Below are positions 11,091 through 19,802 of a DNA stretch of 64,000 bases, one piece after another. This stretch comes from Amorphophallus konjac. Its lineage: Eukaryota > Streptophyta > Magnoliopsida > Alismatales > Araceae. Every line of letters begins with the position of its first letter. Positions within the stretch are counted from its first letter, which is position 1. The notes beneath the pieces were generated by a model, which saw nothing but the letters and a program-made list of their open reading frames with translations, searched no databases and had not been told where the DNA came from. The stretch covers positions 82,782,559 to 82,846,558 of the forward strand of contig CM040117.1 of the NCBI GenBank assembly GCA_022559845.1, read 5' to 3'. Position numbers and translations under genes: made by a program.

Positions 11091-11670
11091 AAATCAAGAA
11101 ATGGACAAGGGGGTTGTACGAAGCTACCAAAAGTCGAGAGCCCCGAATGTGTGTGCAGGCGATGAAGTAATCCTCCAGTGTTACTCAGAACGTCTGCACG
11201 TCCCTATGTCTAGGGTTCACTACTCATATAATTGCACTTTCACATTATGGAGGAATAGTCTCGGGTGCAAATTGTGATTCATGCTATGCATATGTTCTAC
11301 GCGGCGTCCCCTTTACGTATGCACATCTCCCTTAGTTATGCTTTGTGAGCCGCACTCTGTCCGTGAATCGTGGGCGCTCTCCTTATCCTATCCCTGTTAT
11401 AGGGGAACTATGCTACATATATCTACTCTATGCTTGCAGTCGATGAATGCCTGCGTGCTTGGATGAGGCTATATATAAAAAAAAATAGATAATAAAAATA
11501 GATAATAAAAATGAATGACAAAATAAAAAAATGATGATGAATGAATGATGATAAATGAAAATAGAATAAATAAAAAGAATGAATAATAAAAGGATCCATG
11601 CAATATTTTCAAACGGGCCATAGGCTACACCCGCACGTCCCGCTCTTTCGTCCCTCTATCGCGACACCCG
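11091..11670. other. End of 3' UTR, no gene seen
   Basis: Non-coding sequence with an AT-rich block (11470-11600) just before the polypurine tract. Short frames here show no recognisable protein. Confidence 0.5.
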
Positions 11671-11685
11671 CGGGTGGGGGGCATT
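11671..11685 (+). other. Polypurine tract of the Tat/Ogre element
   Basis: A G-rich tract, CGGGTGGGGGGCATT, lies immediately before TGTTGACAC. This is the expected plus-strand primer position just 5' of a 3' LTR and fixes the element's + orientation. Confidence 0.75.
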
Positions 11686-12189
11686 TGTTGACACTGAAAA
11701 TATTCCTAATATTTCTTGACTTCTGCTTCTGCAGGTCTTAAGTTCTGATCGGGTGCTCCTGCGCCGACAGAAAAGAAAGAAAAGAAGAGAAAGAATGGCG
11801 GAAGCCGAACAAAAGATGAGACCAAAGGAAAGAAGAAAAGAAAAGATGCTTGGCTCCAATGGATAGCCGCTAAAGCAAGACCCGAGAGCTCGGAAGAGTA
11901 TTCGGGACCATCCCCGAAGAAGTAACCAAAAAGCTACAAATACAAGTGAAGCCGGCCCGGTAGCACAAATTACGGTGCCGAAAGCCATGTGAGCGGAAAA
12001 CCCGAGTGTCCGAACCAAAGGCACAAAAGGTCCCGGAATTGGCCATTCAATGGCCCGAAGGCTTTACCAAAACTTCTCGTTGCAATTCTGTGAAGCCATG
12101 ATAAGATGAAGGACCAAGTCAACTCCTGGAGCCAGTCCAGGGCCCATAGTCTGACCCGTGTCAAACAAACGCGACAAAAGAAGATTAAT

Positions 12190-12345
12190 CCGACGTGCCC
12201 CCTTATCCGGCGCGCCCTCTTCTCTGGCACCCCTTTAACCGGCGCGCAAAAACACCTTGCTGAAGCCCTCTTCCTGGCGCCCTATCAACCGACGCGCCAA
12301 AATGATGAAAAGGGAGCCTTCTCCGGCGCGCATTCTCCACGCCGG
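12190..12345. promoter_or_regulatory. GGCGCGCC palindrome cluster upstream of LTR TATA box
   Basis: Four to five copies of (C)CGGCGCGC(C) or one-base variants occur in 155 bp ending just before the TATA box at 12357. The same motif recurs at 14100-14240. The position suggests a U3 enhancer array, though the role is inferred. Confidence 0.5.
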
Positions 12346-12356
12346 GAGAGACTTCT

Positions 12357-12366
12357 TCTATAAAGC
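12357..12366 (+). promoter_or_regulatory. LTR TATA box
   Basis: TCTATAAAGC lies about 670 bp into the LTR, downstream of the GC-rich palindrome cluster. It is a plausible start site for the + strand element RNA near 12390. Confidence 0.6.
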
Positions 12367-13534
12367 ACTAAGTTTCGACCAATTCAAAGAGGGGGAGAAG
12401 AATAGAGGCCGAGCGGTCAATCGTCCGAGAGCGAGAGAGCTTGGGGAAGAAAAAAGGGAATTCTGAGGGAAAGCCCAGGGAGAGCCACCTCGTTCCGCCT
12501 GTCTGTCTGGAGAAGCCCGAAGCCGGGGAGAGAAGCCCCCCCTACTCCGATACTCTGTTTTCTAGTAGTGAGCTAGAGGTGGGTGACGAAGGGTCCCTTC
12601 CGCCCTTCTCTTCTATCTCTCGTTTTGTAAATCCGCTACTCTATAGCTCTGTAACGAGCGGGCGATGATGTGAGCTCGTCTCTTCCTGATTTCTGCTCCC
12701 CTTATCCCTCTTCTATATTTGATTTGAGGATTTGATCGGCTCTGTGCGACAACGCCAAGCCGTATCGTAACGTGTAATCTCGTGCCCCTGTTGAGTTTTA
12801 TTTGAGTTGTGTGATTAACTTTGAGCATGAATGAAATTCTGATATGTGTATGCGCCCCTTTGCGTTTCTTTCTTTGAATGCATTCAATCTTCCATCGTAT
12901 ATAGCCATCGTGCAGTTCTTCTCTTCGCCGGTGTTGAATGTGCCCCGGGATATCCCAAAAGGGCTACAGCAAATCCCCCTCCCCGGGGTTCATTTTCTGA
13001 TCTATACTGCATCTCGTACCCGGTGCGTCCATATGTGTTTCTCCGTGTTGGAGGCGTGTATGCAAGCATGCGTCCCTTCAGCCCCAGGGACGGCTCCTTG
13101 ACGTTTCCCTGCTTATGGCTACGGGTTAGGGGAAAGAGGATACTTCTAAAGTCTACGAGTGCGGAGGGCTTTCTCCTTCCTGTAGTCGTCCATGCCACAG
13201 AGGCCCCTTCGTTGTTCGACCATTTGCTTCTTCCAATATCTCAGCCTCGCTCTAACTTGTTGAACCCCTCTACTAATCAACTAACTCATATACATATGTA
13301 TATCTAGTTATTCATCGCCGGTTTATCGACCGAATGCACTCTGCGTATGCATCATCCTTGACTGTTTTCCCTCGAGTAACTTACTGACTGGGGAGGGGGG
13401 ACATTTCCCCATCATTGTTTCTAGCCACCATTGGATCATAGGGTCATGTCCTGTAATGGTATGTATCCTCATGAGCCGTCCGGTGAATATAAACAGGGCT
13501 TCAGCCCAACATTAAATCCACTATCCCTAAGGGA

Positions 13535-13775
13535 ACTAGTGGTGACCATGGGTTGTGTGCCCCTCGTAGGCTAGCCCTCGGGGTTTCCTTCCCTATTGGT
13601 CGTCCCTTTTGATCGTGCTTTGACCACGGGCTGTGTGCCCCTCGTAGGCTTCGCCCTCGGGGTTTCGTCCCTCATTGGTCGTCCCATCCGATTGAGCTTT
13701 AACCCACGGAAGAATGGTGCCCCTCGCAGGCTAGTCCTCGGGGTTTCCTATCCGATTGGGATCCGCTGGCCGCCA
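13535..13775 (+). repeat. 77-83-bp tandem repeat inside the LTR
   Basis: Three units start at CCCCTCGTAGG (13561, 13638, 13721). Each has CCCTCGGGGTTTCC and an ATTGGTCGTCCC-type segment. It lies in the R/U5 part of the LTR. Confidence 0.75.
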
Positions 13776-13972
13776 TTGTGCTGTCCGGCTTGTTAGGGGC
13801 TTACTCCGCACGTGAGTATGACCCCGCTTCTCCCCCGCAATCCTTCAGGGATGGGGGAGATGCTGCCCAATTTTCACCAGGCATTGAACACTAAGTTACC
13901 CTGGTGATTTGGACTTAATAAAACATGTGCTTTCAAACAATGAACCTCCGTGCTTGAGTATGAACCTCGCAC

Positions 13973-15538
13973 GAGCTTTTGACTCTGCTTCTGGGGTATC
14001 CAAGACTCCAGTTCAATAATTAATTAACTCAATTAACATCAAAGAGGCTAATAAACAAATCTGGAACTCAAACGGGTTGAAAATAGCAAGAAAATGGCCT
14101 AATCCGGTGCGCCCCTAATCCGGCGCGCCCTAATACGACGCAATACCCCCCCACACCGTATTAGCTTTAGACTCAAAATTTCTGATTTTTAAATGGTCCT
14201 ATTCCGGCGCGCCCTATTCCGGCGCGCCCCAAGCCAGCCACGCCGGTTTAACCCATCCTCCATACCACGCCGGTTTAGCTTTTTTACCTACGCTACCCCG
14301 CGCCATTTTAGCCTATACCTACGCTTGACCGCGCTGGATTTGAGCCAATTATTTCCTTTTGCGCCGTTTTAACCCCGCATTCATTCCCGGGGCAACCCTT
14401 GCCTTCTATGGCAGGGATTGGTCAACCTAATTGACCATGGGTCGGGTAAAAAGAAATTGATTAATTTAAACCTATTTTCTATCATGCTCGTATTGTATGC
14501 GTTATGTATATTCATGTATATATATATCACCTTGGTGCATGTTGACATGAGCCGACTCTTCGATATATCAAACGGTGATTGGCAGAAGGTCGGGTTACCC
14601 CCGGCTGGAGGCTTTCGCTATGTGCGATGGTGGTCCTCGGACCTAGGTTCTCCGCCTTGTACTGGGAGCCGGCCTAATAAACAAATACTACCATATTATG
14701 TGCTTGCATGCAACCACATCCTTCACATATTCTACGGGCCCCATGGCCTCTCTATTTTGGCGATTAATCAAGGGTTTTCTCTCTTCTGGAGAGATGTAAT
14801 TAACGACGTAGCCTTTATGGTACGGCGGGTTTTGGGTCCCGACATGATCACCTATAATCGTCTAGTTAGTCAGACGGTGCGCATAATAAATTTGTCACTC
14901 AGTGACTGGCACGCCCTGCGTAAATAAACCTCTAATAAATAAATCAAATAAACCCACAATAAAGATATATTCTTAATAAAAATCCATCTCCCACCGCGCG
15001 TTGTAGATCTGGGGTCGAATTGGGCTCATCGCTAATGGGCCAGTCATGGGCCTAGCCAGATTTACCCTCCTCACAAGCCCCCCTACTCTCAGTTGCCCAG
15101 CACTGTGCAGGGAGCTGAGAGTGGAGCATGAGATGGTTGGTTAGGGTGAGGGACTCAAGGGTGATCTCCTCGTATCATGGGGACCAGTGGTCCCAGTCGC
15201 GTGCTTGGCACGAATGGCGCCCCTAGCGGTGGCAGGCGCCCCTGGCGGTGGCAGGCGCCACTCTTGTAATCATGACATATGTCCCGTTTGTCTGGGAGCG
15301 CGGGCTCCGAACGGGCGCTTGGGCTTGGCGATTGCACCGTGATAGTGACGGACTCCTTTTCACCTGCCCTTAGGGCTCCCAAGTGCTGGTTTATCATAGA
15401 TGATTATGAAGATTACTGCGGGGTTTTTTCTAGACCACTCTCTGTCTTTCGTTGGTCGTCGTGCTTGTCGCCGGCTTCTTCCCTCTTCATCTGGTGAGGG
15501 TCTTCTCCTTTTCTCTGCATTTCCTCACCTTCTGGGGT
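13973..15538. other. 5' leader of second Ogre-like element, no firm gene
   Basis: After the candidate primer site comes mostly non-coding sequence. It includes CCGGCGCGCCC words (14100-14240) and a 169-codon frame at 14418-14927 with one hydrophobic stretch near its N-terminus and no recognisable domain. I do not call that frame a gene. 14930-15540 holds nothing I can identify. Confidence 0.4.
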
Positions 15539-15593
15539 CATGACACCCCGTTGGAGGGCCCTTTGAACTAGCCCCACCTCTTCTGTTGAAGAA

Positions 15594-15965
15594 GTGGATT
15601 CTGGTCACGGTGGTGCTCCGAGCACTTCGGGTGCAGGCCCTAGTCGCCCCCGTTCTTCGCCGTTAGTAGCGTATATGGTGGTTCATGGGCTACGAGAAGC
15701 CTTCCAAATTCCTACTGACTTTGACATCATCTTCCCGACCGTCAATGACGATCAACTGAGTCTGCCTCCGGGTGGCATCATGGTCACCGTGGCATCCTTT
15801 CAGGTGGGCTTTTGCCAGCCTATCCATCCTTTTATCAAGTTCGTCCCCCATTATTATGGTCGTCACCCAGGAGAGATATCTCCCAATTCCTACCACATCC
15901 TTCGTGGCTTCGCCTGGGTGTGTCGGAAGGCGTCGGTGGAGCCAAACATCCATCTCTTCCGGTAG
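15594..15965 (+). pseudogene. Putative gypsy-type transposon domain (PF04195-like), truncated
   Basis: The frame carries a conserved order: an IPTDFDI region, LPPGGIMVTVASFQVGF, QPIHPFIKFVPHYYG, then SPNSYHILRGFAWVC and VEPNIHLFR. This matches the plant gypsy-type transposon domain commonly found in the extra ORF of Ogre-like elements. Only the N-terminal part survives. It breaks off at 15965 where scrambled sequence and a - strand Tekay element begin. An in-frame TGA lies before ACT AGC at about 15566, so the native start is lost or lies elsewhere. Confidence 0.65.
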
Positions 15966-16095
15966 TTCTACTACCTCCAGAGTTGTCCGGCTGATATAGC
16001 TTATGTGCATATCATCTGAGTCTGAGTCTGAGTCTCTGAAGCTTTGGTCGGCATATAGTGCTGATAATACAGCTTATGTGCATATAGTGCTGCTG
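15966..16095. other. Deletion junction with filler DNA
   Basis: Between the Ogre fragment and the integrase remnant lie about 130 bp of short scrambled copies: AGCTTATGTGCATAT at 15998-16012 and 16071-16085, GCATATAGTGCTG at 16050-16062 and 16080-16092, and a (CTGAGT)n run near 16016-16037. Such patchwork is typical of error-prone end joining. Confidence 0.6.
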
Positions 16096-16666
16096 ATATA
16101 TCCATAGACCATCGACTTTTGATCGGCAGGAAATGTGCATATTTAGTCAATCGATCTATAATCACCCATATACCATTGTGTTCACCTCTTGTCTTAGGTA
16201 AACCCATAATGAAATCCATCCCTATACTTTCCCATTTCCACTCAGGAATATCCAAGGGATGTAGTTTACCGGCGGGCTTTAAATGTTCTACTTTTACATG
16301 CTGACAAGTGAGATAGTGAGATACATAATCTGCTACTTCTCTTTTCATGTTGAGCCACCAGAAGTTTCTTTTCAAGTCTTGATACATCTTGGTAGCACTA
16401 GAGTGAATAGCATACCTTGATTTATGAGCTTCCTCCATGATCAATTTCTTAGTGTCGTCATGATTCGACACATAGATTCGATCTTTAAACAATAGTCTTC
16501 CATCATTTGAAATGGAGAATTCCGACCTTTGATCAATATTAGATTTGATTTCCATCAATGTGGGGTCATTTTCTTGTAATTTGACTAGATCTTTAATCAA
16601 TGTGGGTTGTGACCTTATACGAGCAATCATAAACCCTTCCTCTTCTTCATTAGCATCGAGATTCAA
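16096..16666 (-). pseudogene. Integrase remnant of Tekay-type element
   Basis: The zinc-binding region (EEAHKSRYAIHSS then HYLTCQHVK) and the first catalytic Asp (GMDFIMGLPKT) of a Gypsy integrase are seen, ending after LPIKSRWSMD. The first Cys of the usual C-x2-C pair is replaced by Tyr (YLTC), and the second catalytic Asp and the Glu are deleted. The remaining frame down to 16001 is junction sequence. The gene would have inserted element DNA into chromosomes and is certainly inactive. Confidence 0.8.
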
Positions 16667-17456
16667 ACGAGCAAATCCTCAATAAGATATGTCGTACCTT
16701 TCCTGAGGCTTGCTAGAGTTGCTATTGGTTTCCTGCTAAGAGCATCCGCTACAACATTTGTCTTACCCTAATGATATTGGATAGTAAAGTCGAAGTGTTT
16801 GAGATACTCCAACCATCTGCGTTGTCTCATGTTTAACTCTTTTTAGGTGAAGAGGTATTTCATACTTTTATGATCTAAGAATATAGTGAATTTCTCCCCA
16901 TAAGGTAGTGTTGCCAAATTTTTAAGGCGAATATAACCGTAGCTAGTTCCAGATCATGCACAGGGTAGTTTTATTCATGACGCTTCAATTGCCTTGATGA
17001 ATAGCAAATCGCCTTTTCATTTTGCATAAGCACGCATCATAGGCCAATGCTAGATGCATCGGTATAGACTTCAAAGCTGCCACCTTCAATAGGTAGTGTC
17101 AGAATAGGGGCTATAGTAAGGTGATCTTTAAGAGTTAGGAAACTTTCTTCATAATCCTTCGACCATATAAAAGGCTTCTCCTTGCTTGTGAGTCTAGTCA
17201 AAGGGATGGTGATTTTTGAGAAATCCCTAATGAATCACCTATAATAACTAGCCATACCCAGAAAACTTTTAACTTCAGACACGGTCGTCGGCTAGCTCCA
17301 ATTCTTAACAGCTTCCACCTTAGAAGGATCGACATCGATACCTTCTTTTGAAATAATATGGCTAAGGAAAGAGACCTCCTTTAGCCAAAACTCACACTTA
17401 CTAAGCTTTGCGTAAAGTTGATTCTCTCTTAGTATTTGTAAGGCTATTCTTAAGTG
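16667..17456 (-). pseudogene. RT thumb and RNase H remnant of Tekay-type element
   Basis: With stops ignored, one frame reads the RT connection ([19 protein letters not shown]), then RNase H motifs (VYTDASSIGL, ALSRKPIATL). In-frame stops include TAG 17292-17294 and TGA 17235-17237, plus at least two more, and there is a one-base deletion before GEKF. The first stops fit C-to-T changes; later ones do not all fit. No function remains. Confidence 0.75.
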
Positions 17457-17870
17457 TTATTCGTGCTCCTCCTTGGTCTTGGAGTATATAAGAATATCAT
17501 CAATGAAGACTATCACAAATTGGTCGAGATAAGGCCTGAAGACATTATTCATTAGTTGCATAAATGCTGTTGGGACATTGGTCAACCCAAACAGCATTAT
17601 CACGAATTCATAGTGCACATATCTGCTCCGGAAAGCAGTCTTGCATATGTCTTCATCTTTGATCTTGAGCTGATGATAACCCGACCTGAGGTCTATCTTG
17701 GAGAAATATTCGGCTCCCAAAATTTGATCAAAGAGCTCATCTATACACGGCAATGGATATTTGTTCTTGATAGTAAGTTGATTTAGTCGCCGATAGTCGA
17801 TACATAGTCTGAGAGATCCATCCTTCTTCTTGACAAAGAAAATTGACGCACCCCAAGGGGATGTGCTAGG
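17457..17870 (-). pseudogene. Reverse transcriptase core remnant of Tekay-type element
   Basis: The frame contains [42 protein letters not shown], and the polymerase motif with the FIDD box ([10 protein letters not shown]). It is in register with the protease frame and separated from it by TGA 17871-17873, where Arg is expected. It ends at TAA 17457-17459, where Gln is expected. The catalytic Asp pair is intact, but the gene is broken on both sides. Confidence 0.85.
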
Positions 17871-18668
17871 TCAAATGAAGCCCTTGTCTAACAACTCCTG
17901 AAGTTGTTTCTTCAATTCTTTGAGTTCTGTAGGGGACATCCTGTATGGAGCTATTGAAACAGGTGCTGCTCCAGGGACGAGTTCAATGGAGAAGTTTACT
18001 TCCCTTTCGGGTGGTAATCCGGGTAAATCCGATGGGAACACATCCGGAAACTCATTCACAATGGGAATATCCTCTAAGATGATCTTTTTAGACTCGGTAA
18101 TGATTACATAGGCAAGAAAAGTTTCACACCCTTGCGAAATGAGTTTGCAAGCATGGAGAGCTGAAATAATGGTAGGATGTTTCCTATATTTGATACCAAG
18201 GAAGGAAAATATTGGAAGACCATGTTTCTGAAAAGTGATTATCCTATTACGGCAATTTATATAGGCGTCATGGTTTATGAGCCAATCTACCCCTAAGATA
18301 GCATCGTAGCCCTCCATGTCAAGGCATACGAGATTTACGGGAAGATTATGACCTTCTACAGCTACCTCACTATCGAGGTAGTAAGTTGTAAGTTTAGTTC
18401 CAGGACCTAAGGGTGTAGTGATAGCTTGGTCCAAAGGTAAAAGAATTGATGAAACTGGCAAGGTTTTTACAAAAGCAGTAGATATAAAGGAATGAGAAGC
18501 ACCAATATCAAATAACACAAACGTAGGATGGGAATAGATGTGAATGGTACCTTCCATCAGCCCATCATTCTTGGGTGCTTCATCATCATCTAGAACAGCG
18601 TTAAGACGAGCCTGTCGCTTTCGTCCATCGCTGGAAGACTGATCCATCATGAGGGGGCAATCTGGCAT
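17871..18668 (-). pseudogene. Aspartic protease (retropepsin) and RT start of Tekay-type element
   Basis: 265 codons. VLFDIGASHSFIS is the retropepsin active-site loop with Ile in place of the usual Thr of D-T-G, a single C-to-T change that should kill the enzyme. A second strand, MEGYDAILGVDWLINHDA, follows, then the linker into RT (PPEREVNFSIELVPGAAPV). The frame continues from gag across a lone TGA at 18690-18692. Confidence 0.85.
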
Positions 18669-18689
18669 GTGGTGCTCCCGACTGTCACA

Positions 18690-19556
18690 TCACAAACACG
18701 CCCCTAGGCGTTTCCAGCATTCCTCGGCCGAGTGGCTAAACTTCTCGCAGAACATGCAAGCCGCCATGACTTGCTTTTCTTCATCCTTCACCTTTTTGTT
18801 CCTGTGGTAACTGCTACCACCCCCGTTCCGGGATCTCTTCTTACTATCACGGAATTTATAATGCTCCATGATGCTGAATTTTTCCTCCTTCTTACATCGA
18901 TCTATCTTTCGGCTAGACTCCTCTCCCTTGCTTTTGAGTTTCTCGACCTTCTCTAAGGTCCTTTCACATAGATGAGCTAGTTGGACCATTTCGGCATAGG
19001 TCCGAATATTTTGCGAGCCGAGTTGTTGAATGAAGACGGGCCTTAACCCATCTAGAAAATAATTTGCCTTCAGAAGATCTGTACTTACTAGATGTTGAGC
19101 ATACGATGCTAAGCGAGAGAATTGTAATTCATACTCGGCCACCGTCATCATGCCTTGACGCAATGAAGCAGACTCCGTCGCCTTCCTCTCCTTAACGTGC
19201 TCGGAGAAGTATTTTGCTCTAAAGAGGGTGAGAAATCCTTCCCAAGTGTCTGCAGGCAGTGCTGGAATAGACTTCCACCATGTACGTGCGTCTTTGTTAA
19301 GTTTAAATGTGGCAAGACAAACCTTTTCTTGGTTGGCACATTGCATGACCTCGAATATACTGTTCATTTCATCTATCCAGTTCTTTGCTTAATTTGGATT
19401 GGAAGAGCCAGTAAATCGGGGAGGATTTAGACTTTGGAACTTACGGTGCAGATCCCCAGCCCCTGCCCTTGCGCCAGCTTGGGCCATGTTTTGCAAAGCC
19501 TGGGTGAGACCGGCAACAATTTGTTGCATTCCGTTCTAATCAACACGGTGAGCCAT
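18690..19556 (-). pseudogene. Gag remnant of Tekay-type element
   Basis: The likely start is ATG 19556, in register with the open frame that begins at 19367. Two stops fall between (after HRVD and after SNPN). The core reads EEMNSIFEVMQC-like, then WWKSIPALPADTW and FSRLASYAQHL. Two Cys clusters end it: CMFCEKFSHSAEEC, then a CCHC knuckle interrupted by TGA 18690-18692 at its third position. The protein would bind RNA and build the particle; it is dead here. Confidence 0.8.
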
Positions 19557-19784
19557 TGTAAGAACGAGGTGCCTGAGAAGAGTAATAGATTTGTTAATTC
19601 TAGTGGAATTGGTGGGGTTATCTTGGAGATAATTTCTAATTACTATCTTATCCTGGGTTCTACCCAATTTCTCTCATAGGTGGGAAAATTCTTTCCTTAG
19701 ATCATAGGTGTTAGTCCTAATGCCTTGGACATAGCCTATGACATGACCCTTTTTCCTAGGAATAAATAAGTCCTTAGACCTATA

Positions 19785-19800
19785 CTCTGATACCACTCTA
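19785..19800 (-). other. Primer binding site, initiator-Met tRNA type
   Basis: CTCTGATACCACTCTA on +, so TAGAGTGGTATCAGAG on -. TGGTATCAGAG matches the 3' end complement of plant initiator-Met tRNA. It lies 2 bp from the LTR edge and sets - orientation. Confidence 0.9.
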
Positions 19801-19802
19801 AC

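Larger units (their letters stand above)
1..11685 (+). mobile_element. Tat/Ogre-type Ty3/Gypsy element, internal region (pol-less)
   Basis: This is the internal part of a large Ty3/Gypsy element whose 5' LTR lies before the window. The order seen is an unrecognised ORF, gag copy 1, gag copy 2, a tandem-repeat-rich untranslated region, a polypurine tract and an LTR beginning TGTTGACAC. The gags carry the C-x2-H-x4-H-x4-C motif (CPYH..GHPIEDC) typical of Tat-lineage gag. No protease, RT, RNase H or integrase lies between gag and the 3' UTR, so the element is non-autonomous by deletion or origin. A long, repeat-filled 3' UTR is a known habit of the Tat/Ogre lineage. The lineage call is firm; exact family is not known. 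Confidence 0.8.
11686..13972 (+). mobile_element. Tat/Ogre LTR (3' LTR of first element, probable 5' LTR of second)
   Basis: It starts TGTTGACACTG right after the polypurine tract. A TATA box (TCTATAAAGC, 12357-12366) and an AATAAA signal at about 13919 give U3-R-U5 order. The right end is uncertain. I place it near 13972, where TTTTGACTCTGCTTCTGGGG resembles a degenerate tRNA-Arg-type primer site used by Tat/Ogre elements. Because a primer site and an Ogre-type first ORF follow, this LTR probably serves both as the 3' LTR of the left element and as the 5' LTR of a right one, as after unequal recombination. Confidence 0.6.
16001..19802 (-). mobile_element. Tekay/Del-type Ty3/Gypsy element, internal region, decayed and 3'-truncated
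   Basis: Reading the - strand from 19802 down gives primer site, gag, protease, RT, RNase H and integrase in the Ty3/Gypsy order. One long frame once ran through gag and pol: gag, protease and RT segments are in register and separated only by single stops. The 3' third of integrase and the 3' LTR are missing at the 16095 junction. Sequence style and the TGTAACGCCC LTR start point to the Tekay/Del chromovirus lineage. The chromodomain end is deleted, so that call rests on RT, integrase and LTR ends. Confidence 0.85.

Noticed and set aside
14418..14927. 169-codon frame with a hydrophobic N-terminus
   Set aside because: No recognisable domain, AT-rich surroundings and position in an element leader; too weak to call a gene.
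19785..19800. Possible tRNA gene signal near TGGTATCAGAG words (also 35681, 46393, 52116)
   Set aside because: Only the 3' end complement of tRNA-Met is present, next to LTR edges; these are primer sites, not tRNA genes.
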